Shown: positions 46,491 through 60,100 of the stretch, in pieces
Position numbering within the stretch: position 1 is the first letter of the stretch
How the letters are laid out: every line of letters begins with the position of its first letter
Origin: Diadema setosum
Lineage: Eukaryota; Echinodermata; Echinoidea; Diadematoida; Diadematidae
DNA length: 64,000 nt
NCBI RefSeq assembly: GCF_964275005.1
Contig: NC_092696.1
Coordinates: forward strand, 28,152,953 to 28,216,952
Reading direction: 5' to 3'
Notes under the pieces: model-generated
The model's database searches: none
What the model was told of the DNA's origin: nothing
The model's input: only the letters and a program-made list of their open reading frames with translations
Position numbers and translations under genes: made by a program

Positions 46491-49400
46491 ATGGCAATCA
46501 AGCTGTTGCTTTCTGTCTCCTGTCTTGTTACGGCATTTGCGTCAGCAGCATCGCAGCCCGGTTCTCACGAGTCTAGTTTTCCATCCCTGCAGGCTGAACC
46601 ACAGGTATGAAGCGAACTGATCCTATCTCTGCGCAAGGCATCCCTTCCTTCTATTTTTTATATGAGCTTGACATGTGTATGTATATATTAAGGTCTGCAG
46701 GCAAATCAACGTACGCTTAAGGTTGTAGCCCTTCTGTACTAAATATATATATATTTATATATATATATAAAGTTTATTGTTATACATATACACACATATG
46801 TGTATATAAACATATATTTGCATATGTATGTTATCATACATATACATATACATAATATATGAGATAGGGTACCAACAATGTGTACAACACATGTACATAT
46901 CTGTGCATGTACTGGGTGTTACACACAAAAAAAAAAATAGAAATAAAAATCCCACTTTTGATCTTCAGTAGTTCAAAAACTATACATCAGATAATACTGA
47001 CATTGCTATGAGCAATAGCTGAATGGTGTACAATTTTGTTGGATTCCATTCTAAAATGAAAGCATGATGTACAGTGTAGTTTCATTAGATTAAACATTGA
47101 TATTTCAGTTAGGTTTCAAATTTTGCTCTATTTTCAACCCTCAGTACAAAATTTTAACTTTGCTCAGAAGTCAATTGGTGTGTATGGGAGTGTGTAGTTG
47201 ACACCACGACAATGATCCTGGACAATGACCAGGATTGGAATGCAATTATTTATTCAAGAGGAATTCCACTCTCACAGCTAGTCTTTATTCATTCTGAAAT
47301 GTGGTGATCAATGCAAGCACGTGGAAACATGTGCTTACTTTAAAGTTTCATGCGCACGCACTTAATTAACCCTTTGCCATGAACTCAGAGTAGTACTGCC
47401 CAGGGCAGTCCATCATGAATAAATTAATAAAGCATTCATGTGCCTTGGAACAGAGCTCTTTACAGGTGGTATCCAGGTCCATTGTGTAGGGTCATTGTAA
47501 GTACACACTCCCATACACATCATCAGTTCCTTTGTAAAGTCGAGGTTTTGTACAGAGGGTTAAAATTTGACCAAAATCTTGAACATTACTTTGAAATTAA
47601 ACATTGATTTCATAAAACTGATAGGTTTTTATATTCAAATCACCTCCAACTAAATTGTACACTTTTCAGCTATTACTTATATCGATGACAGTTTTATCTG
47701 AAATATAGGTTTCGAACTGTCAAAGATAGGTTTTTTTTTTTGTAACACCTAGAACAACGATAATGCAGGAACCAATAAATCAAATCAAGCAAATCTAATT
47801 AAATCGAGTCAAATCAAGGTTAAGGCAAGGATTCTAAGAACTGATTTTCCATTAGTCAGCAACCAAGCAAGCAAATTCACAATCTGTAGAGTTCATCCAA
47901 CCCAGAAATGACAAGACAACGGGCAATAGGAATAATAACGTCATGACGTTGAGATAAAGATATGTTTGTTGATGCTAAATTATTTTGATACTGTGTAATC
48001 TTGAATTGAAAAGCTTCAAGGAAACACACATTGCCCAGCCACAATTCTGAGTCTTGGAATAAACTTCTCAGCACTCTATCTTTTAAAGCACTGAATGCAA
48101 ACGTGCGATGATTCTTGCTATGTCAATTGAAATGGGGAACAAGGTATGTGAGTGAGATCGGTGTGTCCGTTCTTTAAAGCAATGTATGATTAATACACAT
48201 GTAATATGTTATGAAATAATTTATGATATAGAATAATATGACATAGCATAATATACTAATATGATATAATGTAATATAATATAAATATGATATAATATAA
48301 TAATAAAATATAATATAATCTTATATAATACAATATTTACAGTGGTATGAGGAATTTAGGACATTAAGAGGAATTACAGTAAGTAACGTACCACCAGCGA
48401 CATCACAATTGTGGATGAAAAAAGACTGTTGGAAATTCGCAATGCCTGCATTCAAAAAAACTAAATCGCAGAGGTAAGATATTCTTGTTTATCTATTTTT
48501 GTCATAGATTACGATGCCACATCAAAAGTTGTTTTGATTGAAAAATAAATGAGGAACTTGTAAGCGTTAAATTGTTTGAATGACAAACTATAAAGATGTT
48601 ATGACGGGGAAAGGGGTGTCGGGAAAGAGGTGGAGTTCACTTTTAACATGGAAGACACGTTTTGACATAACTGCATTGTTGACTCTATGTATGTTTTGTA
48701 ACCTTATTCCAACATAATTTCAAGTAAGATGATTTTTTAATTAATCATCATGAAATGAAAAGTGTAGTGAAAATCACAGTTACAAGTGAGAAAAGTCTTT
48801 ACCCATCGCTTATTTGATATCCTGTTTATTTTAATCTCAAGAACCCCTCTAAAAATCAGATATAACTATGGCTGAAATGGTAATCTTTCCATGAGGGGAG
48901 AATGAATGACCAAATAGGTGAATAGAAGAGATAAACGAGCATCATTCTCATTATCATGTCATCGATTTTTTTTTTCTGCATGTCTTTATCATTCTTGTCC
49001 CGACATTTACGTCACGTGCATCGCAGCCCGTGACTGACGAGCTTCCTTCCCGATCTGAATCTGTGCCCTGGTCATTATTCATATGGTCGTCAGTCGAACT
49101 GTCTGAGGTAGCACTCAAGATTAATCAGGCCTCGGATTTTTTTTTTTTTTTTTTTTTAATGGGAGGGTTCAGATTTAGAAAAAAAAAGTTTATGTTCAGT
49201 TCCGTTATTTTACATATTGGGGCGCAAAAAAAAAAAAAAAATCTGGTGCCTCTTCCGGGTTTTAATCAGCTGACAAGTAAAAAATTCATCTAAAAAAAGG
49301 CTTCAGTGTAATTTTCTGAAGCCTCTGAAAGCTCCTTTTCATTATTTCTATTTCTCTTATAATTATTATGCTTACAGTGAGGGTTACAGGTATAAAAGGT

Positions 49401-50953
49401 GGTGTTTGAAGGCCTTTAATAAACATACCTGGCAATTAACTTTTACATGTAAGGAGGATCCTAATCATTATGCCATATTGTATTATTCTAATATTTATCT
49501 AATGGCTGCTCTTTTTTGCTTGTTTATTTCATTTGTTGATTTTTTCTTGCCAGCAAAAAAGTCATTGGCTAGTTATCTAAAAATATGAAAAATTCTCCGT
49601 GTGCCGAGAGGAACAAGGCGAACTCACGCTAGTCCCGTGTTAATACGTACACCTACCCCAAGTGCATTTGCGTGGTTTTTCCGTGCACACAACGATTTGA
49701 CGATATAAGATGTATGCTTTTCCTTGTTAAAAAGATGGTATAGTTTTAGTTAGCATGGTTAGAGGGACTGTACAGTACTGGTTGAGGTAGGGATTCATGT
49801 TTTGAACATTCCTAAGTGAGATGATGAAAAGTCTTTTATGAAATATGAAAGACCATGTAATTTTAAGAAGGATTCAACGTTTATTTGATGAAAATTGGTT
49901 TTCAAATGGCTGAGATATCAAAAAAAAAAAATGCTAATAATAAAAGGCGACATGCCACAACTTTATTAGGATCTCTTTGTTTCACCTTGTTTTTGGATAT
50001 TTCAGCCGCTTCAAACCCGATTTTCATCGAATAAACTTTTGATACTCCATAGAACTGCATGCTTTTTGACATCTCATAGAGTGGTATCTGAATATCTCGC
50101 AAAATGTTAAAAGCTAAATCTACACCTCGACCAGAATTGTACACACCCTTTAAGTCGGGGATTCAGGTTTTAACATTTTGCGTTGTAATTACAAACCACT
50201 AATATGAAATATCACAAAAGCAAACAATTATGAGAGTAATTAAAAGTTTATTAGATGAACAATTTATCCCGATTGAGATAATCAAAAACAAAAAGGTCCT
50301 AACCAAAGGTAGGACCCAACTGTTATCAGGCAGTCAGGAGCGCTCTGTTTACTTTGTTTTTAATATCTCAAATGTGTTAAAAGCGATTATAATAAAAAAA
50401 TAATAAACTTTGAAGTCCTCTTAGAATTATTACATGCTCTTTAAAATTTCATAAAGCGGCTTCCACGTATCTCGAAAAAAAGTTAAAAGCTCAATCCTCA
50501 CCTCAGTCAATATCATAACATCCCTTTAAGGTGATAAGAAAGGATAAATGTAATTGTGTAAGTTGTCCAAGTGTTGGTGTGATGATCTGATATCATCAAA
50601 AATAAATCTGAAACCAAGTTCATGCTGTATTCGCCAATAGTTCATTTATAGTTTATTTCGAGCGATTCGAGAAAGAGTAAATCGCTCAGGAAGGAACTAT
50701 TATCATAGGCATACATTCGACTGAGCAGAGGATAAAATTTGATTATAGTTAACAATATGCGGTCTGATGCATTTTCCACCTTATACAAATTCCCAATTAA
50801 ATGGCGTCGTTTATCATCATCGCTGATAATTAACTTGTTTTCCTTTCTTCGGAATGTTAAAAATGCTATTGATGATGTTTTTTGTATTGAAAATCATGTA
50901 ACTTTGAATCGAAATGATGAAAAAAAAAACCAGAAATAAAAGCAAACAAACAA

Positions 50954-51040
<87 letters not shown>

Positions 51041-51060
51041 GTATATATATATATGTATAT

Positions 51061-51111
<51 letters not shown>

Positions 51112-54100
51112 ATATATATATATGTATACATAAACATGCATCCCAGCAAGATACAAAGGGAATTAGAAAGTAAATAAAAAGATGCAACAGAGTCCTCCCG
51201 TCGGGCGGCACAAACTCTAGAGGCTGTGCCGTGTTTGGTGGGACTCTAACTGGGGTATTTTTCTCTTCAATAACAAACTTGAAAATTACTCGAGAACATG
51301 TCACAATAACAAAACTTAATAATTCTTAATGCAATGACTAACTAGCCTATCCTCATAATAAAACGATTACAAACGGTTATCTAGAATTTACACACACAAG
51401 TGGCGGGGGGGGGGGGGTGGGTGGGGGTGGGGAACTGCAAGGAGGGAAAAGGGGGTCGATGACCCACAAATGGATTGTTTAGTTCATTTTACTTAAAAAT
51501 GATTGATAATCCATTCGGTTACAATTTGAATAATAATCGTATAATTGGTTTCGGGAAAACGAATCTGCGGAAAAAGCAAACTGTAAAACTTTTAAAAACG
51601 CAAAGTAAATACTAGTACAAACTGGGGGAAAAAGGCGAAAACAAAGGGAATTGTCTTAATATATACACGTCTATACAAAGGCATTACATATGTAAAAAAA
51701 AAAACACATTTTGTGTTGACACGTTATGAAACTTTCATTTCAAGACTTCCTTCATCCATTAGGGTGCACAAAATTTTCTGCATAATCACTTTTACTTGAG
51801 GTAAAAAGGGAACAAGCACTATGCTTTTGTATGTATGGTTCTACGATCATGGATGTATTATTTCACATGAGGGAAAGTCCTCTTCAGGCCAAAATCATTC
51901 ACACAATTTCCCACGAATGAGGAAGCACGGTTAGAAAACTGAACTCTCTGAATTGTTACAGATATCCTTTTATGACAAAAAAAAAAACTTTTAACGCAGG
52001 ATCCAGGAAGCTCTCCGCTCGTCGCATCCTCTTCTTATGTGTGTGTGTGAGTGTGTGTGTGACGATGTCAATATCGTCTGCGCATGCGCTGTTGAATAAT
52101 GGAAAGCTTTATGATGGACGAGCACCGGAGATGTACCCTATATCTTGCCTATTGAACTCCAGAAATCGAGTCATTTGTTTGTTAATGCTTATTTCCTTCT
52201 CAATTCTACGTCTGGAAGAGCCAAGAACTGTACATCACAGTTAAATTGGCGAAGATTTTTTTTTTCTCCTCTTTATTTCTCTGCTTTTCGCCTTCCATCG
52301 CGCAATGCTATATGTGCACGTGTGTGCCAAAAATTTGCGGATACGTCTGAAATCAAAGCCAAATGTACCACAGATCGGGATAGATATTCTACCGTCCAAG
52401 CTTGCACTGATTATAATCCATTGTTGACCATTGCTTGTCGCAAAAATAGCAAAAATAGCATCCCGAAATAGACTGCGATTCTAAGTGCTTGCTTGCTTGC
52501 TAACTGCATGCTTGCTTGTGCTGCATACTTGTGAAATGTTTGTTTGGTTTTTTTTTTTTCAAACTCTTTACTCTTTACTGGCCCGAAACTCCCTTTAAAG
52601 GGATAGTGTAGCATTAGTTTAGGTAAGAATTCAGCTTTTAACTTTTTGCAATGTTTCTTGAGATACTTTGCACCACATTTTGAAATGTTTAAAAGCATTC
52701 AATTCTCAATTCTACGAAATTTGCTGAAATCGGTTATGAAGGGGCTCAGACATCCACAAACTAAGTTAAAACAAAGCAATCTCTAATGAAAGGTTAGTCC
52801 TACTTCTTTTATATCAGAATTGCTGCGTTTTGGATATCTCAGCAATTTCAAAACCACTCTGCATCAAATAACCTTTGAAATCCTTTTTTCTCTTATTTTA
52901 TAAGATGTTCATCATTATCTAAAAAACAAAGACAAAAAAAAAAATCATCCAAAAAATGTTGGAAACCTTAACCCTATTTTAACTGGGCTATTTGAGACCA
53001 AGTTTTTACAGGGGGGGGGGGGTCAATTTGACCCTCCTTCAGATCTCGGCCGCCGATTGCGCGATCGCCGCAAAATTTTACCTGAAGATAGAGCTGTATG
53101 TCAACTTCAAGATTATATGGTCATGCAATAACAAATATTGGCTTTCTATTTTAAGTAAATTAATTATGCAAATTTATGCATGAAATCATATTTTCACCTA
53201 TAACTCCATCAAAATGACTGAAGGATCCCTAAATTTTTGTGTCAGAGTTCCTCAAGACACATCGAACAATTTGCTTGTAAAATATAGCGAAATGAAAATT
53301 AATTTCTTTTGATTTTTATTGTTTTGCTAATTTCTTATGTATTTTATTGTTTTTTTGCCCAAATTTGTTGCAGGCACTTTTTCAAGCTTATCTACATTAG
53401 AATTGATTAATTTCAATGGTTAAAAGTTGAAATAATCTAATTCATATTAATTTAACAAAAAAAAAAACAAAAAAAACCCCGCAATTTGCATTGGATTTGC
53501 ACACGATATCATGAATTTGAGCTGTTTTTGGGTTGACATGTACATGCAAAACATTACGAAACTTCAGAACAGTGAACCCGGACGTCGCAAATTTGGTCTC
53601 AAAATATGCGGGAGACTTCAATGAAAAAAGTCATGAAACGACGCTGCAAAATCTTTGCGCGTTGCGGAATCGTGGCGCGAAATGTGGGGGGGGGGGGTCA
53701 ATTTGACCCCCCCCCCCCAGTTGGAATAGGGTTAAACCTCAGCTCAGCTGAAACTGTACTATACCTTTAAACAAACACTAGGGGAACTGGTGTTGAAGCT
53801 ATTCGTTTGTTTGTTTGGTTTTTGTCTTCTCTCCTGTCTTGATATTCACGTCACCTTTGTTGCAGACTACTGTTGCTATGGATTCAGCTAGTAGCTCTGT
53901 TGCTGATTTGTTCTCGTCGTCAACTTCTAGTAGTATGCAAGACCCTCCTGACGCAACGCCTCAAAACAGCTGTGTAAGTTAACTTAACGATAATGATAGT
54001 TACGATAATAATAACAATAACAATAATAGTAATAATAATGATAATTATAATAATGATAATAATAGCAATAACAACAATTTGCAACCTTAGAGGTGCAATA

Positions 54101-57100
54101 CGCTGAATTTTGAACCTGCAGGGGTGAGAATTTGCACCCTCAGTTTTGTGCTAATCAAGGGTGCAAACATGCACCATAAACATTTCAAAATACATTGTGA
54201 ATTGAAAATTTGGACCAAGGTTTTACTCGTAAGATCAAACTTACACTCTGATGGATATGTCTGCATCTTTGTAGGTACGAATATGAATATTAAGAGATTT
54301 AATTTTCTACTTGCATAATAAAAGATGCAGCTGTGCAACCAGGTGCTGCTATAGGGACAAATAGGGTGCAAATTTGAACCTTTACATTTTAGTGTGATAT
54401 TGCGCATTACGAAGTAATAATCTTGATATACATAATTCAAACCTATTAAAGTGCAGTTTTCTAAGGATGAATTTTGTACCTTTGTCTTAAACTCATTAAC
54501 TGCAGCTGCTCACCTTACAAACAGAGGAAGATTATTCCATAATTTTGGTGTAGCAAGCAAGAACGCCCTGTCACCAGTGTAGCTCTTGATTTTTCTGATG
54601 GGTATTTGAATAGTGTTTGATCCCGTGAACTTCGGACATGGTAGAATATTTGAAATGATGACTTTAACTCTACAAGTTCCTGTTTGTACACTGGTGCTGT
54701 ACCATGAATACCTCAATATACAATCAGTATTGTTTTAAATGTGATTCTCTTCTTTACAAACAGCCGATGTAACGCACGAAATAATTGGCTACTATGAGAA
54801 AAACGAGGAAAATTGCAAGCTGATCTAGCACATGCATTTTGCACCCTTTATAGTTTACCTAATTGATTGTCAGGTGAAACAAAAAATAAACTGCTACAAT
54901 GATCCAACCTTCTTGTGACGAACGCATGGATGATTTTTTTTTTTCTTCAGACCTCCCGGGTGATTTTCAGATTTTAGTATTTATAGACTAGCATCTTTGG
55001 TTATACTGGGCACAGAGTTTCACAATTGATAGTGATTGGGATGAGGAATAAAATTAATTACAAATCACCATTTTCCCAGAAAGTATGAAAATTGCTAGAG
55101 TGATTCATGTCTTTAAAAGTGGAACTCCCGAATTTGTTTGCAATCATTGACCAATTTTTTGTCTTGCCAGGAATTTCAAAAACGTTAGAAAAGTGGATGT
55201 ACAATAGTCTTTTTAATTTTTCTTTTTTTTTTAACACAGTTAAATAAAATGCATAATGAATAAAAATAAATATGATTTAGGTCGGGGTCCTCATATCATC
55301 TGCAATGGTGACTTTTGCGCGTGAAGTTTTAACTGCAATTTAGAATAAAGAATTTATGATTGGTGTATTTCTCGATTTAAATTAGGCGTTCGACACGCGA
55401 TCATAGTATATTATTACGTAAATTATATCCATATAGCTTTAGAGGATAACCACAATAGTCACTTAAGAGTTATTTCAATGAACGTAAACAATATTTTGTT
55501 ATCTGTAATGATCAATAGTACCCTTCTATTTCTTGTTAAAGCTCCATTTCCCATTTGTAAAAGTTTCCGTAGATCTGTCTGCCTAACCTGTCGAAACAGA
55601 CCATGGAATTCATACGTGCAAGATCTGCAATAATTGTTAACCAGAATACAAACAAGCTGTAGCGGAGGATACGAGCCTAGAAGTAAAGACGAGCACGACG
55701 CATGTATTTCATAATCTAATGATAATGTGCTCTCATTTTTTAGTCAAACGAACCAGTCCCGTGTTCCCTGTCAACTTTGGACAGGTGCCGCATAGAACGC
55801 ATACTGAACTTGACAGAGGCTTTGGTAGAATTCATCGTGGAAGAAGACAATATCGAAAGGCAGCAAACATCGACAAGTCAAAGTAGGTCTACTTAAAAAT
55901 CTATGATACCAATTCGAATGTGATGATTCAAAAAGAGTGATGATTTGGCTTAGTCTCTAGCGCGTCTGCCCCCAGATCCAAACGAACCGGATTTACTTCT
56001 CGAGTCTTGCTGAGCATTGTGGTCTGTAATTGCACCGTCCTCTCAAATAAGAGGCAAACACTCTTGTCCCTGGGATGCTTTTTGTGGCGTCTGTTACGGC
56101 ACATTTTGGTAAATCGGCACATTTTGGTAAATTACCAAAATGTGCAAGTTACCAAAATGTGCCGTAACTAAGGTACGGTACATTTTGGTAACTTTGGTAA
56201 TTTGCCAAAATGTGCCGATAGTGCACCTATACCTGACGTGATCAACTGTTACCAAAATGTGCAGTTAAAAGTGGATTTGCCTGCACATTTTGGACAATCT
56301 GCACATTTTGGTAATTGTACTAAAAACCCACAGAATGTCATTAATTTGGCCGCATACGGGGACTGCGAAGTATCTGCGAGGTACTGCCGCTAAGGGCCTC
56401 CTACTGGCGTTCTGCGTGTACCTCTGCGGGCAATCCCCGGGCAAGCCTTGAGTGCGACTTGCGAAGAACAATTTTTACTACCCGGAGGTCCCCGCAGATG
56501 ACCTGCACATAACAGTACCTAGCACGTATCTCAACCTAGTCGCCCGGAAGTGCGCACGCAAATCCTTTTTAACCGTAAACATGTTTAGGCCTTGTCACAC
56601 CTTTCCGGGCAAGCTACGCGGGCTTGTTGCGTGTGAGGATTTTCCAGCATACCGGACAATTTCTGAAGGCGGACAAGGATTTGGGCGAGTTGTGCATGTG
56701 TCTTACTTGCTGGATGCGTGCTACTTATGTTCTTCTTGCGGGTATTCTGGTGACCTGCGTGCCAGACGCGTTGGGGCTGACAACTCAGAAATTCATCTGA
56801 AGGATTGGCAGAAGTCCAACAGAAATAACAGAATGTCATTATCTTGGTCGCGCTGGCCGCATACGGGGACTGCGAAGTACCTGCGTGGAAGTTGCCTGTG
56901 CATGCGAAGTGCTGCTCAAAACTTGGCTGCGGGTAAATCGGACTTGCGTGCAACTACGGGCGAGATAATTTTCCTGCGTGCTGGAAAAAACCTTACTCGC
57001 AACAAGGCCGCGTAGCTTGCCCGGAAAGGTGTGACACGGCCTTTAGCTACCGAACTCATTCGGTGGGGACAAAAACCAACTGCACTTACAATTTGTTTTT

Positions 57101-60100
57101 GTGATGACTGTGAAGGAGCAAAAAGTTACCAAAATGTGCCGTCAATGTCCTGCACATTTTGGTAAATTTACCAAAATGTGCAGTTATCAAAATGTGCCGT
57201 AACTATATTACGGCACATTTTCGTAACTGCAAATTTTGCTAATTTACCAAAATGTGCAATTTACCAAAATGTGCCGTATCAGCGTCACGATTGTTTTGTT
57301 GGAAAGTGTTACATTTCACAGAGAGTGACGGTTCGTCGCACTGCGCGATGCCAGAATTGTTTTGTGATGTCAAAATTACGTACTTTAAAGAAAATGCTAC
57401 ATTCTACAAAGTGACGGTACAAAGCTGCCCACAATTTCAGAATTGCTTTGTGACATAATTTTGCAAATATTATAACCATTGCAACATGTCGTCATAGAAA
57501 TGACTTCATTTTGCAAAAAGTACTTCATTCAGACATGCCATCATTCTGACATAGCTGAAAATACCTATAATCAGGTGAGCTCTTTCAACCAATCACTAGA
57601 GGATAAATATTTGATCCAAAACACAACATCAATTTCAATTCAATTTTCAATTCAATCATAGTTCATTTCCAATCAACGAAAATCAAAACATAGTACAAAG
57701 TATTATGTCATGAAATGATATTGTTCAAACATTTACAGAAGATCCACGTAATATACAAGATAAGTTATATAACAGCAACAATAATTAGGAGAAACAATGC
57801 ATATATACTTCGTGTGCATACGGAAAATAAATTCGATTATGGAAAATAGTGATCCATGCACTAAAAAGCAAAGCTTGTGGGACGTGGATCGCTAGATAAT
57901 TAATAAACAATATTATTCAAAATTCTTTATAACTATTGTATCTTATATGGATTATTTAAGTCATCTGTAGAAATATACATATATAGTTATTCTAAGATAC
58001 GCAGGTCGGGAAATAAAATATATAATAAAGTATCAATGCTAATGCCCGGACACTGTTCATTGAACCGCGTGTACCGGGAAAATATGACAAGGACAGCACA
58101 CTCGTACACACATTCAATTACCCACACACATATAAGACGCGAGACAGTACCGAGAGGAGAGAAGACGGTTACAATACAAGTCTACGAAGTACAAAAGACA
58201 AGAAAGAAGGAGGAGAGAAGAAAGAAGAGAGGTCTGCATACAGAAAACGCCAAGTGCTGCGGCATCAGGACAGGTGAAAGCTGAAGCATGAATTAAAGCA
58301 ATTTGGATTATCTAGAATTATAAATAGAGAGTAGGTATTTTCTGAATTTGTAAATAAAAGTGACAAATTTGGGGGAATCTTTTAAGCTATTATCTAGATT
58401 ATTCCAAAGTCTGGGTCCACTATAAAGGAATGTATTTTGGGCATGTGCGGTTCTCATTAACTATATTCCCCTGATCTCTACAATTCCAGCTTCACTCACG
58501 CCACCTAGGGACTGCTCGGACCTAGCGGCTAGTACCAACATAAGCGGGCGCTACGCCATATACCCGGATGACAGCGGCGATCCTTTCTTTGTATACTGTG
58601 ACATGGAGACTGATGGTGGTGGATGGACAGTACGTAAGCATGTCCAGTCTATTTAGCTGGGGGGGGGGGGGGGGCAAGGTGGTATAAAATGTGTGTTTCA
58701 AAAGTGTGTATGATGTTAATACATGTAAGAATTAACAGGCATAGACTAAGATATAGGCCTAACAAAAGCGGCAAAGGGTAATAATGATTGTTTTGACAAC
58801 TGTATCAATACTACTCTTTGAAATATGTTTATTTCCAACCTTTTTCAGTTCAGTTCAGATCATGCCATTCTTTTTTAAAATTTTCCTCAGTTTTAATTTA
58901 GCAGACTCTTCACTGTCTGAAAACTTTTCTTTTCAACATTCCAGTACGTTATCGATTCTGTTGAGAGAACCTCTCTGTTGATAGAACCATATCGCTGTAG
59001 AATTTTGGTTTTTCTTCTTCGGCAGGGCTGTGCTTCTGAAGTCCTAAATTATTAGCGCACGTTTGAAAGACTACGACAAATTGAATGAAGGGCGACTTGT
59101 TTGATGTCTGTCTTTTGAAGAAACATGAAACCCTCCCCCTCAGAAATGCATTAAAAAGGCTCAAGTAAAATCAAATAATAATCAAGCAAAAAGGAAAAGA
59201 AAATTGATACAATGTCAATGCCTAACACAAAAAAAACGCAAATATGGAAAAAATGTATTTTACACATACTAGGCGTTTTCACATCAGCCCGATGTTTTGA
59301 GCTATTTTCTGACTTGGGAAATTATCCCGATAGCGAAATAGCGCGCTAATTGTATCGCTCTGATCGAGAAAATTTCTCGAGAAATTTCTGAAATAATGGG
59401 ATAGTAGCGCGCTATTTGATAATGTGAAAACGACTCGAGAAATTAGCACGCCTAGCGTGTGTGAGCCGATCGATCGAGGCAAACTGCACACAAATCATGA
59501 GGAATTTTTGAGAGGGCACACACATTACTAATGCTGTTTGCACATACTCAGCTGTCGAATTAGCTCGAAAAAAATTCGGGTAATTCTCTTCGGGCTGATA
59601 GGCGTTTTCACATCAGCCCGATAAAAATCCAAGCTCGAGATATTTTTTAATTTCCCAAGTCAGAAAATAGCGCGCTGTTTCGAAACATCGGGCTGATGTG
59701 AAAACGCCTAATTGTGAATAAGAAATGAAATAGCGCGCTAATTCGCAATCGCGAAAAATATCTCGAGCTTGGATTCTATCGGGCTGATGTGAAAACGCCT
59801 ATTATTTCAAGAATATTTGGTTGAGATTATTTCATAACAAATATAATATTATGCAATTACAATAGTGCAAATCCAAAATTAAACGTTTATCTTCTTAAAG
59901 ATACCTTCAAATTTGGGCTTAACTCCCACCCCCTCCCCAAATTGGTATTTCATTTACAAAACTTCCCCATTAATGAATATGATAACAAAGATATCTTCTG
60001 CAAGTGTAAAATATCCTCTTTCTTTTGGGGAAAGTGTATGCTTAAAGCACTTTCATCCCTGACGAAGGGGGAGGCCCCCAAAAATTCGGATTTTGAATAG

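Noticed and set aside
56452..57015. 187-codon open frame
   Set aside because: Crosses the terminal repeats of a MITE; GC-rich sequence gives chance open frames on both strands; no domain recognised.
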